Source: Hymenopellis radicata | Taxonomy: Eukaryota; Basidiomycota; Agaricomycetes; Agaricales; Physalacriaceae | Assembly (NCBI GenBank): GCA_015501595.1 | Contig: JADNRX010000107.1 | Coordinates: forward strand, 1 to 64,000 | Length of the DNA stretch: 64,000 nt | Direction of reading: 5' to 3' | In this document: piece by piece, positions 39,786 to 51,200 of the stretch | How the letters are laid out: the number at the start of each line of letters is the position of its first letter | Numbering within the stretch: the stretch's first letter is position 1 | Notes under the pieces: generated by a model | Told to the model about the DNA's origin: nothing | Database searches by the model: none | The model's input: the letters and a program-made list of their open reading frames with translations, nothing else | Program-made: the position numbers and the translations under genes

Positions 39786-40854
39786 TAGACCTGAGCATGA
39801 GTATTAGGTGTTTAAGGATGCACTTAAGTGCTAAATATAAATGCACTTAAGTGCCGAGTGTGTACCGCACTGAAGTAGAGTGTCAGCACGGATGTCTATT
39901 CGAGTGCGGGTGTCTGCCTCTGGGCCGCGAGTACCTGTGGGCAGACACCCAGGTGGATACCTGCATTTTTTGTATATTTTTATGATTTTATATTTATTTT
40001 TTTGAGTGAAAAACGACGCGCACAAGGATTTCTCGCGATCCGGCGTCTCGGACCGAGATCCGAGAAGGATGCATAAGCATCTGATTGGGGCGTCTGAGGC
40101 TCTCTCTCTTCCCTTCACGACCACCATCCGTCACTTAACTTTATGTCAGCAACGATGGAAGCATCACTCGACTTTAAGTCAGTGATTCTGCACCTGTGCC
40201 CAACTTTAAGTTGGCACATCGATAGACCAGGAGATGACTTTATGTGGTCTCTACGGAAACGGTCAGCGCAGAATCTGCAAAAGGGCAGCAAGACAGACAG
40301 CAAGCTCAACGACATGCTCATTCGTGACGCCACTCGCTGCGCTCAACAGCGCGCTTGAAGAGCGGGGGCGGTGGATTTGGGCTACCACGTCACTTATAAG
40401 CGACGTGATAGATATAGTACGTATCACTCATCTTTATTAGTGTTAGCGGCGTGTTTAGGTGTTTAGGCGTCGTCAACTCTCTTGTTATACTGACAATGTA
40501 ATCTAGATCTGTACATTATGGGTAAGCTCTGCAAGAAGGCACCATCCACTAGCTGTACCCTTCCTCCCCACTTCACATCCCCATACCCCTTGCGTTGTTA
40601 TCATCATGCATCGCCAATGCTCCTCCTGCAATTGCTGGAGGATGCTGACGTGGTATGAGTTGACCGCGAGTTGAGGTAGGGGATGCGGGTGTATATAAAT
40701 ATACCCGCCACCATACATGAGTGTTTATACACTCATGTATGCGAAACACCCGCAAATGGGTACGGCACTCGAGTGCGGGTGTCCGGCTTGAAGCCGCGAG
40801 TTACCCGCGCTACGAGTGTGAGTGCACTTAAGTACACACTCATGCCCAGGTCTA
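39786..40854. mobile_element. Non-autonomous hAT-type element, 1069 bp, 8-bp duplication AAGTGAGC
   Basis: The ends TAGACCTGAGCATGAGT and (other strand) TAGACCTGGGCATGAGT are inverted repeats, flanked by AAGTGAGC at 39778-39785 and 40855-40862. Near both ends GTGCGGGTGT and CACTTAAGTGC words recur, as expected for transposase-binding subterminal repeats. The interior has no transposase; 40685-40740 holds two short hairpins. It sits in the alanine/proline-rich part of the surrounding pseudogene. Confidence 0.9.
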
Positions 40855-43062
40855 AAGTGAGCAGCATAACCGGCGAGAGCAGCATATGGAGCAGCAAATT
40901 CCGCGGGAGCAGCATAAAGAGCAGCAAATCCCGCAGGAGCAGCATAACTCGGAAAGGGAGGATAATGCCCATAAGGATAGGGGACAATAGGAGGATAGAG
41001 GGGAGCAGGACCATATACATACTCGCCAAAGCTGGGGTAAGCATCCGGGGAGGGTTGATTAGGCGGAGTAGCCTTCATTGGAAGGGGAGCCGGCGCGTTC
41101 TGAGCCTCGGCAGCGGCGAGCTGAGCCTCAGTGGCGGTGAGCTCTCGGTATTTGTCCCAGCGTGGGGCATGGCTACGAGGCGTGTCGTAGGGCGGATCGA
41201 CTCACATGTCATTTTTATATTAGTTCCCATCATCGTTCCGCGTCAGCTCCCCAACATGGTCGCACCACTCCTTCCACTGGTCGTCACACTTCATCTCATT
41301 GAAGGCAGCGGTACGTATTTGATTGGGTCTGATCTCCATACACTTATCGTGAAAGCATCTGAAAAAATATTCTACATCTTTGTCCTCCGGACGCACTAGC
41401 GTATAGATGCCCTCAATGCCAAACATTGTGCAATCTTCATGGCACCAAATGTGCTTGTTACTCACCTTATAATGCCTATGCAAGGAATCTTTAACATCGA
41501 TGTAGATGTCCAGCCTATCATCTGGCGGGTGAGCACAGGTGTGGCTACATATCCACAGACTGTTTATTCCTGTAGGAAGCACCATAGGTTTCAAGCACAC
41601 AATCAGCTGCCGCGGAGCTAAAGAGTGGTGGTGGGCATCCGAGGGGTCCGAAACGGTCAGTAGATCGGCCGATTACTATTAAGTAACCGGCGAATCGATG
41701 CTCTCACTTCGTTTGTCACTCGTCTCATGCATTCCGTCTAATATAACGACTTTTGGAACTGGAAATTGTTTGATCTCATGAATAACAATGTCTAGGCTGT
41801 CTGTGGTAAGTATTTATGCAAAAATATTGAGACTGTCTAATCAGTCTCATCCATCTCCTCATCATCGTCCTCATGCCACGCCTCAACCGTCATTTCCACG
41901 ACCTCAACATCCTCGAATCCATCAAGTTGTGCCCTAGCCGGCGTAGCGCCATTGCGCAAGAGTTGGAGATGCAAGGGCCATGCCTTCATGAGAGCATCTC
42001 TCTTCAGGGCAACCTTGAGAACATCTTTCTTCTTGGAGATCTGAACCTGTGGTCCCCACATGAGGCGAAGCTTGTCAAGCTGGACATCAAGCTTCTTTCC
42101 GGTCAGCTTCAACCGCTCTATATTCTCAACGCCCACGATGAACGGTATCGAATCCAATTCGCGTTGTTTGCTATCTGCAGCCTCCTTTCTCTTCGCAACT
42201 TTTATCCTCTTCATTTCAACCATTCGCATCTCAAAGTTGGCCTGCTCTCTTCTTCTCTTTTTTTCGAATCCAGAGGCATCCAGCTTCCGAGCAGCGCGCA
42301 TCGTCCAAAGATGATCCTCCACCCTATGCACTAGGCTCTATCTAGATACTGTCTCATACAAGAGGGGAAAATGATTCAATATTGTCTCTAGCTAGAGATC
42401 TCTAATTAAAGGTAATATTTAGATACCTCCGGCATCGCTGGCAGACCAGCAGCTACACCCCCAAACGCTGAAACACTGGAATCCGCTGCCGGCGGCGAAA
42501 AGAGGAATCCGGCGCATGATTTGCCAGGAATCTGCTGCAGAACAAGGCAGCGGATTCCACTGAACAAGGCACCAGCTTCCACTGTTACTAGGAGCGGATT
42601 CCAATGTACTTAGTCCCCTAGAAAAGCTCGACGATGCCCGCCACAATTTATAGATTTGTTAACGAAATGCATGAGCAGCGCAGGAGAAGGCAAAATATGT
42701 TTATTACTACTATTTACTCAACATGCTACATAGGACATGTACAAAATATGGACAGCAGATCTACAGTGTATGTTGTCGTCGCCATCAATCTTCAACGAAG
42801 ACGACGACGACGACATTGCTGAGAAAGAAAGGTACCGAGGACGACAACACTCGAGGAAGACGAGGGCGAGTGGAGTGGAGAGTGTCGCGTTGCGGAAACA
42901 AATGGTGCGACGACGTGCCAACGGCAGTAACGGTGGCGACGATGGCAGCGACGGGGCAGCCGCCGCGGATGGCTCATGGTGTCGTCGAGCGAAAGCGAAG
43001 GATGCCAAGGACGGCAGTTTGCAGCAATTGGAGTCGGCCAACCTGGGCTCATCTGGCTGGTG

Positions 43063-44240
43063 CTAGGGGTAGCTGGGCAGCGCTATTGCTTCCCAATTGG
43101 GCTGGAGAGGGATAGCTATAATGGGTAGGGGGAGGGATAGGCCTATTTGGGATGGGGAGGGATGGTCCCAATTGGGATGGGATGGGGAGGGGTGATAGCA
43201 GATCAGGGATAGATCAGATATTGATGGGAGATGATCAGTGGACCCTGGGATGGGTGGGGGATGCCCTTGGCTACGCAATTGTGGCGCATTTTTGATTAGA
43301 TCAGCATTGGGCTGGATAGGGTGGGCAATAATGAATGCTGCTATAGGGGATGGTTGTTGGGGTGATGAAAACCTTTTTTATAGTTTTTTGGGCTGGGAAT
43401 CCAATGGTGTAAACCATTTTGCGATAGCTTCAAAACTGGAGGAGATATTAGGGGTGCAAAAATGCGCCACACTTCTAGTAGGCCTTGTACATAGCCTATA
43501 GTCTTGAGACTTTGATACCTTTTAGAAGTACTATAGACCGATATCTGATATCATTTTCAGGTGATTTCATCGAAGGGTTCAAGAGATATATAAGGATGAC
43601 TGCTTCAGGGCCACTAGGGATATAGCATAGGATCCTGCCACTCTGGGGACCTGAGACTTTGATACATCGTTTATAGTGCTAATAAACCTTTATTCATGAT
43701 GTGGAGAGTGTCTCCAACCTAGTAGTCCATGTATAGATAGGTCCCTAGTGCTGTTTTAAGCATTTTCGCATTTCTGTTTATTTAATAAGAGGATACTTGT
43801 CTAAATTGTACTGGGCTATCTTTAGACATTCATTTACAACCTTTTTGCAAAAGGAACCATGTTATTTAATGAAGGGACTAGTGTTCTAGAGGTTAGTCTT
43901 CCTCCTCACTGGAGTTTTAATCAAAATTCCCACGCTTTAAAGGGAGGATCGTCTACCCAATTTCACGTGTTCCATACATGCTACTGCCTTCATTTCTTCT
44001 GTAGGACGTGTATATATATTATATGCATAATCTCCAAGTGTCAGACTAATGAATTAATGAAGTAATCAGGCCAAGAAGTCGTCCTTACATCTGCAGACCT
44101 ACTTGCTCTATTATAAATTGAATAATACTCTATGACTATTGATAGGAGACATGAAATGCGAGGTGAACCTTGTTATTAGAGTCATATTAGAGGTATTACA
44201 TTAGTGAGCCAGATAACAGTTATATCTTATAACAGTTATG
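43063..44240 (+). repeat. Dispersed repeat C, copy 3 (plus orientation)
   Basis: Starts GTAGCTGGGCAGCGC like copy 5 (54895), has the open frame 43238-43501 with GDGCWGDENLFYSFLG, and the distal part GGACGTGTATATATATT. It faces copy 4 head to head, forming a long inverted repeat. Confidence 0.75.
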
Positions 44241-44273
44241 TCCTATAACCTGTTCAGGCATTGAAAGCAGTTA

Positions 44274-44752
44274 CTATAGCGTTTCGAGCGCAAATTCACA
44301 TAACGGGTCACGGGGGTCTTTGAAGTGAAGCTATACATACACCATAATGGGTCACGGACCACTTTGGCCAGGCACGGGCCTCCAAATAAGGAAATTTTAG
44401 GTTCCGCCTGCGGCGGAACTGTCTAAATAAGGCAATCTAAGGGTCTATGAAGCTGTTCGCTGTAACTTCACACCATAACGGGTCACAAGCCAGGAAGTTA
44501 CGGTCGAAACGCTACTGTACACTTTCATTCAATTCGTCGGGCCATGTGACCTGTGACCGGTCCGATGAAATTATGGTTTCGATGAATTACCATATATGGT
44601 AATTCCCGCCGCGGCAAAGCAGCGTCGGGAGGCTGGCGGGAGTCCCGCCGATGATTTTTTTGGGATTTTCGCTGTGACCACTGTGACTTTTCGTCGATTT
44701 CGGGTCGCCTGTGACCCATGACCGACGAATTGAATTAAAGTCTACAGTACAG
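44274..44752. mobile_element. MITE family M2, copy b, carrying a nested M1
   Basis: Left end CTATAGCGTTTCGAG; the right terminal CGCTACAG is split after CGCTA by M1b, and its last bases CAG lie at 44750-44752. TA duplicated at 44272-44273 and 44753-44754. Without the nested copy and its TA it is 244 bp. Confidence 0.88.
44515..44747. mobile_element. MITE family M1, copy b (233 bp), inserted in the end of M2b
   Basis: CTGTACACTTTCATTC / TTAAAGTCTACAG ends with TA at 44513-44514 and 44748-44749. The target TA is that of the M2 terminal CTACAG. Confidence 0.92.
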
Positions 44753-47700
44753 TATATAAGAGTTAGTCTACTGCGCATTTTCACTTTCTTACCTCTCATG
44801 TATAGCATATGGGAGATGCCTCTTAGTTCATTTAATATGATATATAATCATAACTAAACTTTTTTCAAGATGCCATTTCAAGTAGAACATAAAATATCAC
44901 TATGTGAAGGTAGCCTAAGCTATTTACAGAGCTTAGGACGAGTTCCTGATATAATTACCTCATTAAATTACTGGTCTAACACCTGGAGATCATATATATT
45001 ATATATATACACGTCCTGCAGAAGGAATGAAGGTAGTAGCATGTGTGAGACACGTTAAATTGAGTGGACGATCCTCCCTCTAGAGCGTGGGAATTTTGAT
45101 CAAAACTCCGGTGGGGAGGAAGACTAACCTCTAGAACACTAGTTCCTTCATTAAATAACATGATTCCTTTTGCAAAAAAGTTGTAAATGAATGTCTAAAG
45201 GTAGTCCAGTACAATTTAAAGAGGTATCCTCATATTAAATAACCAAAAATGTGAAAATGCTTAAAACAGCACTGGGGACCTATCTATACATGGACTACTA
45301 GGTTGGGGACACTTTCCACATCATGAATAAAGGTTTATTAGCATTATAAACGATGCATCAAAGTCTCAGGTCCCCAGAGTGGCAGGATCCTATGCTATAT
45401 TCCTAGTGGCCCTGAAGCAGTCATCCTTATATATCTCTTGAACCCTTTCATGAAATCACCTGAAAGTAATATCAAATATCGCTCTATAGTACCTCTAAAA
45501 GGTATCAAAGTTACAAGGCTATAAGATATGTACAAGGCCTACTAGAAGTGTGGCGCATTTTTGCGCTCCTAATATCTCCTCCAGTTTTGAAGCTATGGCA
45601 AAATGGTTTGCACCTTTGGAATCCTAGCCCAAAAAACTATAAAAAAGGTTTCCATCACCCCAGCAGCCACCCCCTACAGCAGCATTCAGTATTGCCCACC
45701 CCATCCATCCTAGCCCTGCCCTGATCAAAAATGCCCCACAATTGCATAGCCAAGGGCATCCACCACCCATCCCAGGGTCCACTGATCATCTCTCATCAAT
45801 ATCTAATCTTTTCATTGAAGGAATCTATTATTGGATATGTACTTGCTGAATCTATCTATTATTAGCTACCTGCCAATACCCTACTCCAGCCCAGCCACTC
45901 GGCATGTATGGCACCAGTGCGCTGCTGGCCTGCCAGAGATGCCGGAGGTATCTAGATATTACCTTTAATTAGAGATCTCTAGCTAGAGACAATATTGAAT
46001 CATCTTCCCCTCTTGTATGAGACAGTATCTAGATAGAGCCTAGTGCATAGGGTGGATCCTCGGGACCAAAAAACGCGTTAACAAACTGTTGGGTGTAGTT
46101 CCGGGAGAACATCGCTAGCGCGTTGTGCCGCTGCAGTGACGACGATGGACTATTCCTCGCAAAGACACACCACGAGCCCAGCGCACCTTCGTTTCTATCA
46201 TTCGTCGCATTCATGAAGGCCCGAGATCTCTCAGCATCACTCATACTGTCAATCAGACCACCCGGTGCATACTCTGATGAGAATCGCAGCCATGTCACCT
46301 TTGCACCTTCGATGAAGCTGACGAACATTTCTTTTAGATGCTCTAGCTTGCCTTCCGCCACCATCTGCTTGATGGCATCCACCACCACCGGGCGTTCAAA
46401 TGGTTTGCCGTCGAACACCGCCTTGAGATGGCTATCCTTCGCAAAATCGAGGATCAATAAGGGATCGTGAATGAGACGTTGACAGTGGTCACGAAGCTCG
46501 CCATGGAGTGGCCCAAGGTCTAGGGCATTCAGAGCAGCCTCTTCAGGCGCACGAACCAGGCGCATATACGGATGGGTGATGAGTTGTTGGTATAGTGCAA
46601 GGACAGCAAGCTCGGTGAGTGTTGGGTCGTCGTGAAGGGCGTTGTAAACATTGAGTTCGATGTTTGTCCAGGAATCTGACACCTTCTTCATCTTAATGTG
46701 TTCAAGGAACTCGCAGTATTCCTTGAGATGCACTAAGAGTTCTCCTGCTGCCTCACTATGGCTACCAAAGTGTGTGTTGTTGGTCTGCGGGAACCGGCGC
46801 ACAAGCTTGTCGAGCTTCGCGCTCATGAAGATGACGTGAGTATCGCCTTGTCCCTTCTTGTCGCATCGATTGTTAAAGATAGCACCGGCTAATGCAGCTG
46901 TTTTGGCTCCTCCACATCTCGACGTCTCAAGCGCCGCCACCTCTTCCTCGGTAGGTGTTTTTGAGCCCAACTCTGGAGCAACCACCTTTTTGACGAGCTT
47001 TGCATTAGCCTTGTTGGCGAGCACGATCAGTCCTTTGAATCCAAGTAGCTTCTACGCTGCCATCATCGCAGTGTTGCCCCCTTGAAGCTATTCTGATCCT
47101 TGTGCATGCAGCACCCGGACCAGATGTACAAGGTGAGAAGCCATTGATCTTCTGGAGGCAATATTTTGAATTGTTCCTCGCCTAGACTTCGCATCATTGC
47201 GTTGACGGTTGCGATATCCCGAACAGTCTGCTCCTCGGGTGACAGTTCCATATAGCCGCAAATCCACCCGCATCATCCATCTTCTTGATATTCCATTGCT
47301 GTAGAACTTCCTCAAACTCCTTCAATCCCATCTCCTTTTTCCTATCTTCCCCTAATCCTTTCATTGTCTCGTCTCGCTTCACCCCCTCCATTGCTTCTGA
47401 AGTCGCCTTCTCGCCGTTTGCGTGGTCGCTACACATGCTACGGAACTTCTGGCAAATAGCGCTGAGATTGAAGTTCTGAGCAGCTGTTCGTTTTGCAAAA
47501 GGCGAATCAGTGTAGACGGAGAGCATTTCTTGCAGTGTATCCACCTATGAATCTTCTGATTTCGCTATGGAGTGGTCAATGGTGGATCGCACACCAAGGA
47601 AGCGCATTCTTGGCGATTCGGAGACGCGAACTGAGCCATTTGGAAGTACCTCCAGTACACGGTATGTCGCGTGATGGACTTGGTAGTTCTGGTTTCGACG

Positions 47701-48590
47701 GGAGGTGCTGTCACCGCTTAAGGTAAAATCTATCCTTGGTTATCGTATTGAATGCTCATGAATCAGTAGACCAAATGCGCACCTTTGGTAGCATTCATGT
47801 CATGTCCAATCTGGACCTGCACCATAACAAGACCTTCCAACATGATTCGTCGAATAGTTCGACGACTCATAACCTTGTCGACCTTAACCCCGAAGATTCC
47901 GGCGACTTCCTTCACCAGCTCGCCAACTTTTCCTTCTGCGCATCCACATGATACCAAGGTCCGTGCGAGTGAGCGAACCTCCAGCTTGAAGGAATGACCC
48001 TTCTTCATCTTCGCCATCAACTTGGCCTGATGACTTTTTTCCAGAACTCGCTCGCAAAGTCGTTTCGAACATCCCACAGTTTTCTAAAGCTTGTGGACAG
48101 TTTTGCGAAGCGTAATGAGGTCATTCTTCTTTGTTAAGGGGAGCTTCTGAAAGTGTTCCGTGGCATTATGAGCTTCAGTGAGTTTTTCTTCCGCTTCTTT
48201 CAGCTTCTGCCCTAACTGTTGCAGATCCTTAGCACCGCTTGCCATGACAGCTTGGAGCTGGATCTCTGCCTATAGTCCGATACACTGAATCCTGATCTGC
48301 AGTAGTTTAGTGCGCCATTTCAGTGCTTCTGCAGTTTTGTGATGCCTCTTCTCGCGATCCCGAGAGTTCTTTAGTTCCCGTTTCTGGTCTTTGACCTGCT
48401 TTTGCAGCATGTCTACCTTCTTCTTCTCTCTCTTTGTCTCCTCTTTCGCTTTCTCAAGTGCTTTGTTGGCTGGAGGGACATTTTCCTTGTTGGCTTTGGC
48501 TTTTTTAGCAGCAACCATGGCATTTGCCCGTTGTTTAGCAGATTTTGTAGTGCCCTTTTTCAAACCCATGCTGGGAATAGTTGAATACAT

Positions 48591-49748
48591 GATTTCTAGG
48601 ACCAAATGAAGCCTACATTGTGATTGCCGAGAGCACGGGGAGCGTTGAATGAGCCTCGACGCACGCAACACGACCAGTAACTGTGATGTGACAAGCACTT
48701 CGGCACGCGTCGGCCATGGCTTTGGAGGAGGATTCCTTGCCAGATTGTCTACTCCTTGCACACTCAGTCTTGCATCCTCAAAACTTCAGGCATTGCTAAT
48801 TAGGTCATTTCGAAGCTCAACAAGTTGTGATTTTCGAAACGGTCAAGTAGGTCACCAGTACTGAATATGTACTTATACTGTTGAATAAGATTACAGAAAA
48901 TCCTTACTTGTGTCGATAGATAGCATCCTAAATAAATATTTCTGACTGTTCTGGACACCCAAAAGTGAGTGCGCCAAGAGCAGACGCCCGGCGTATACTG
49001 ATCTTAGCAATTACCTGGAGGCCCGGATGGGACAAATAGGACCAAGCGGTCCCATCACGGACCTCTCGGATGCTCACCACCATAAAGAGGCAAGAGACAT
49101 GAAAGAAAAGAGGATAAACATGCAAGACACACGAGAGACTAAAGATAATAGGAGAGAGACGTGAGAGATAAAAGATAAGAAGAGAGAAACACGTCGGGGG
49201 CGTCGTGGAGTCGTCTGGGGGTCAGACAATGACGGTAGGAGGAAAAGAGATTAACTTAGCAGTGATCGATCTCTTATCTGGCTGTTGCCATGCATATCGG
49301 GCATCTCTGAGATCGGATTCATTTGCCACATCCTTTTGCAATGACGTCAATGTACTTTGATATCTGCATGTAGCAGCATTTGCAAGACTAAAATTACTGT
49401 CTAAGAATAAGCTAATTTAACACCAGAAAAAAAAATCTCTCTGTGCTCTCAACACGGAAAATCCCGACCAGGCCGAACAACTCAAGCAAGGTGACGTCAT
49501 ATTCCGATCGAGCCAAACAAAACACGGCCAAATCGTACGATTAGTCCTTTCTTTAGGACCACGACCACGCTTCAAGGTACATATAAGTCCTTGAAGGTGC
49601 ATATGTATTAACTTCTTGTTAGGTTTTCTATATTTTCTAGTGACAATTCACGTCTCGTTGGCGCTACACCTGGTGCTACGTTAAACGGCAACCCTTCTTG
49701 TAAGTTGTTTTTATGTTTTTAACAGCCTTCTTCTACTGAACGTTACAG
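48591..49748. other. Non-coding DNA
   Basis: Upstream flank of the 41837-48590 pseudogene and A/G-rich sequence near 49090-49260 with repeated GAGAGA and AGACACGAGAGA words. At 49630-49748 there are possible small exons of the following fragment (donor GTAAGTT near 49700). Confidence 0.35.
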
Positions 49749-50122
49749 GTATTCACAGCGGCTGGCACAACGGCAGCTTCCACTGGGAAGTGCAAAAGAT
49801 TGTGGACTCGCACGACGGTCTTGACCGCTACCTCGCCGCCTACAACCTCCGCCCCCATCCCGACCAGCTCCCCAATTCCCCCGACTACACGAGCATTCCC
49901 AGCACTACAAGGTGGCGCGACCATCCGCTTCCGCGCATGCTAGAGTTCATGCAGAAGGCCGTTGAGATCGCGAAGGATTAGGCTGTCAAGGATGGCGGGG
50001 AATCTCTCGTCAGCGCGTTTCACGCTACAGGTTTCCACGTCAACATCAGCGCCAACTATGTGAACTGGCTTCATCAGGAAATGGGTCCCCAGCCTAGAGG
50101 ACTACAGAGTCAACCACAGTGA
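49749..50122 (+). pseudogene. 3' fragment of a gene with one in-frame TAG
   Basis: After an acceptor TTACAG at 49743-49748 the frame reads HSGWHNGSFHWEVQKIVDSH, GLDRYLAAYNLRPHPDQLPN and HPLPRMLEFMQKAVEIAKD, stops at TAG 49979-49981, and in the same frame continues VKDGGESLVSAFHATGFHVN to TGA at 50120-50122. Codon usage is strongly G/C-ending, unlike the surrounding AT-rich DNA, which suggests a captured or recently decayed host gene piece. The TAG could be a CAG or AAG mutated. No family recognised. Confidence 0.5.
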
Positions 50123-50639
50123 GCATGGTTGCCTAGAGGATATTCAGGTGCGAACTCTACCAAGCTAACTTTGGCAAAGGTTCAGGTCCAAACCTTTCTT
50201 GAGGCTGTCTTGAGTTTAACTCAAGATCACTCAAGTCATACTCAACACAGCTCATGCTACTCCTAAATAAGATACATACAACTTAGATCTGACATAAAGT
50301 AACCTGTAGCCGCTCAATACAACATAATTCCAAATCGAATCAGTCAAGTAAAACAGGCATAGCTTCTGAGAAGCTTGAAACTTAGAAAGCAAGCCAAAAA
50401 AATATATAATGCAGTGTATTCAAGTACATCAGTACCTACAGAAAAACTATTACAGTACAGAAGGTAAGGAATACTATAGTAGTAGTCATCATCCACAATA
50501 TAAAATAATATAAACACTAAGCAGAAATTCGGCCTTACCCTCACAATAACAGGGAGCCTGCATCACCCGCACCTAGATCTCACCTGTCGAGCCACCATTG
50601 TCACCCTGTCAAGCTGTCACCGATAGGCATCATCTCTGC

Positions 50640-51200
50640 TAGTCACACTGACTAGTCATTGTCATCTGGTGCATAGTCAGCTGCTGTTGTCATCGTCTAT
50701 TGAGTCGCGGTCATCTGTTGAGGAATTATCATCGTCGTCATCACTGCTGGTCAAGTACTAGTCGTCATCGTCATCTGGTAAATGGATAGTCGTTGTCGTC
50801 AGCATCTGGTAAGCAGTCAGATGTCGGACTCGTGGTGGTCGTCGAGCGAGGCTTGAGGCAGTCATCATCGTGGAGGATCATCAAGCGGGTGGTCGACACT
50901 CCAGGCAGTTGTTGTCGTGGAGTCGTAGTGGTCATTGAGGTCATCATCCTTGTGCAAGTCGTCGCTATTCCAAGGTTGTTATCCTTGAGGCAGGATGTCG
51001 TCGTCATCGTGCAGTCGAGGTCATCATGGAGGTCGAGGTCATCAATCGTGCAGATCGAGGCTGTCATCCTCGTACAGGTCGAGGTTATCATCCTCGTTCA
51101 GGTCGCGGTCGTCATCCCGGTGAAGCGTCGTCCATGCAGGTCACATCATGGTTGTCGTGTTGTAGGAGGTTGTGTCCATGCAAGTGGTCGTCGTCCTGAG
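50640..51200. repeat. Low-complexity GTCGTC/ATC tract
   Basis: Imperfect reiteration of GTCGTCATC, GAGGTCATC and GTCGAGG. The 157-codon plus-strand frame through it (50793-51266) and the opposing Thr/Asp-rich frame are products of the repeat. Confidence 0.7.

Larger units (their letters stand above)
38246..41600 (-). pseudogene. Decayed gene on the minus strand, split by three transposons
   Basis: Order on the minus strand: 41600-41220 (SLHRHYKVSNKHIWCHEDC, YFFRCFHDKCMEIRPNQIRT), then a proline/alanine-rich low-complexity part (41150-40863, PYPYGHYPPFPSYAAP with repeated YAAPA), interrupted by a hAT-type element (39786-40854), continuing 39785-39560 (DEPPNFPHSPHQPH), interrupted by an M2 MITE, then 39237-38848 (ETAKQLKSLDKEDSKLVYFV, NDWPFLMFSNVARNYAVLV), another M2 MITE, and 38580-38246 (MREPEFSSLSGLCFEDMLKS, STILISLHHVSMSAWSM). 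Target duplications fit the two MITEs and the hAT element, so the pieces were contiguous. A few in-frame stops exist. Function is unknown. The low-complexity linker suggests a Gag-like or structural protein, but this is speculation. Confidence 0.5.
44241..45805 (-). repeat. Dispersed repeat C, copy 4 (minus orientation, with nested MITEs)
   Basis: 44950-45805 is the inverse complement of 43206-44165 at high identity. Its far end (44241-44271 and 44755-44850) matches 57480-57697 and is interrupted by MITEs M2b and M1b. Removing them restores continuity with the 57.6-kb copy. Confidence 0.75.
42319..46055. mobile_element. 3737-bp element with 135-bp inverted repeats and ATCCT duplication
   Basis: The left arm 42319-42453 (CCACCCTATGCACTAGGC inward) is the inverse of the right arm 45921-46055 with few mismatches, each 135 bp. 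ATCCT occurs at 42314-42318 and 46056-46060. The insertion splits the GCCMHKD-family pseudogene exactly at these points. No transposase frame is visible inside; instead there are 600 bp of unassigned DNA (42454-43062, with a CGACGACGACGA run) and an inverted pair of repeat C with nested MITEs. The 5-bp duplication and long arms do not by themselves fix a superfamily. Confidence 0.92.
41837..48590 (-). pseudogene. TE-associated GCCMHKD-family gene split by a 3.7-kb element
   Basis: Minus-strand gene starting near 48590 (MYSTIPSMGLKKGTTKSA). The N-terminal 100 residues are a basic coiled coil (KANKENVPPANKALEKAK). Then SLARTLVSCGCAEGKVG, SRRTIRRIMLEGLVMVQ, FLGVRSTIDHS, WLLTLYIWSGCCMHKDQ, AALAGAIFNNRCDKKGQGD, HFGSHSEAAGELLVHL and ELAVLALYQQLITHPYM follow to 46061. 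The remainder (LDASGFEKKRRREQ, an acidic tail EDDDEEMDE) is at 42313-41837. The two parts met at GPED before the 42319-46055 element inserted. In addition there are TAG codons near 48270 and 48087, a one-base loss near 47090 and a TAG replacing Trp near 47055, plus introns of about 50 bp. I recall this family as very numerous in Agaricomycetes; a transposase role is likely but I cannot name its superfamily. Confidence 0.7.
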
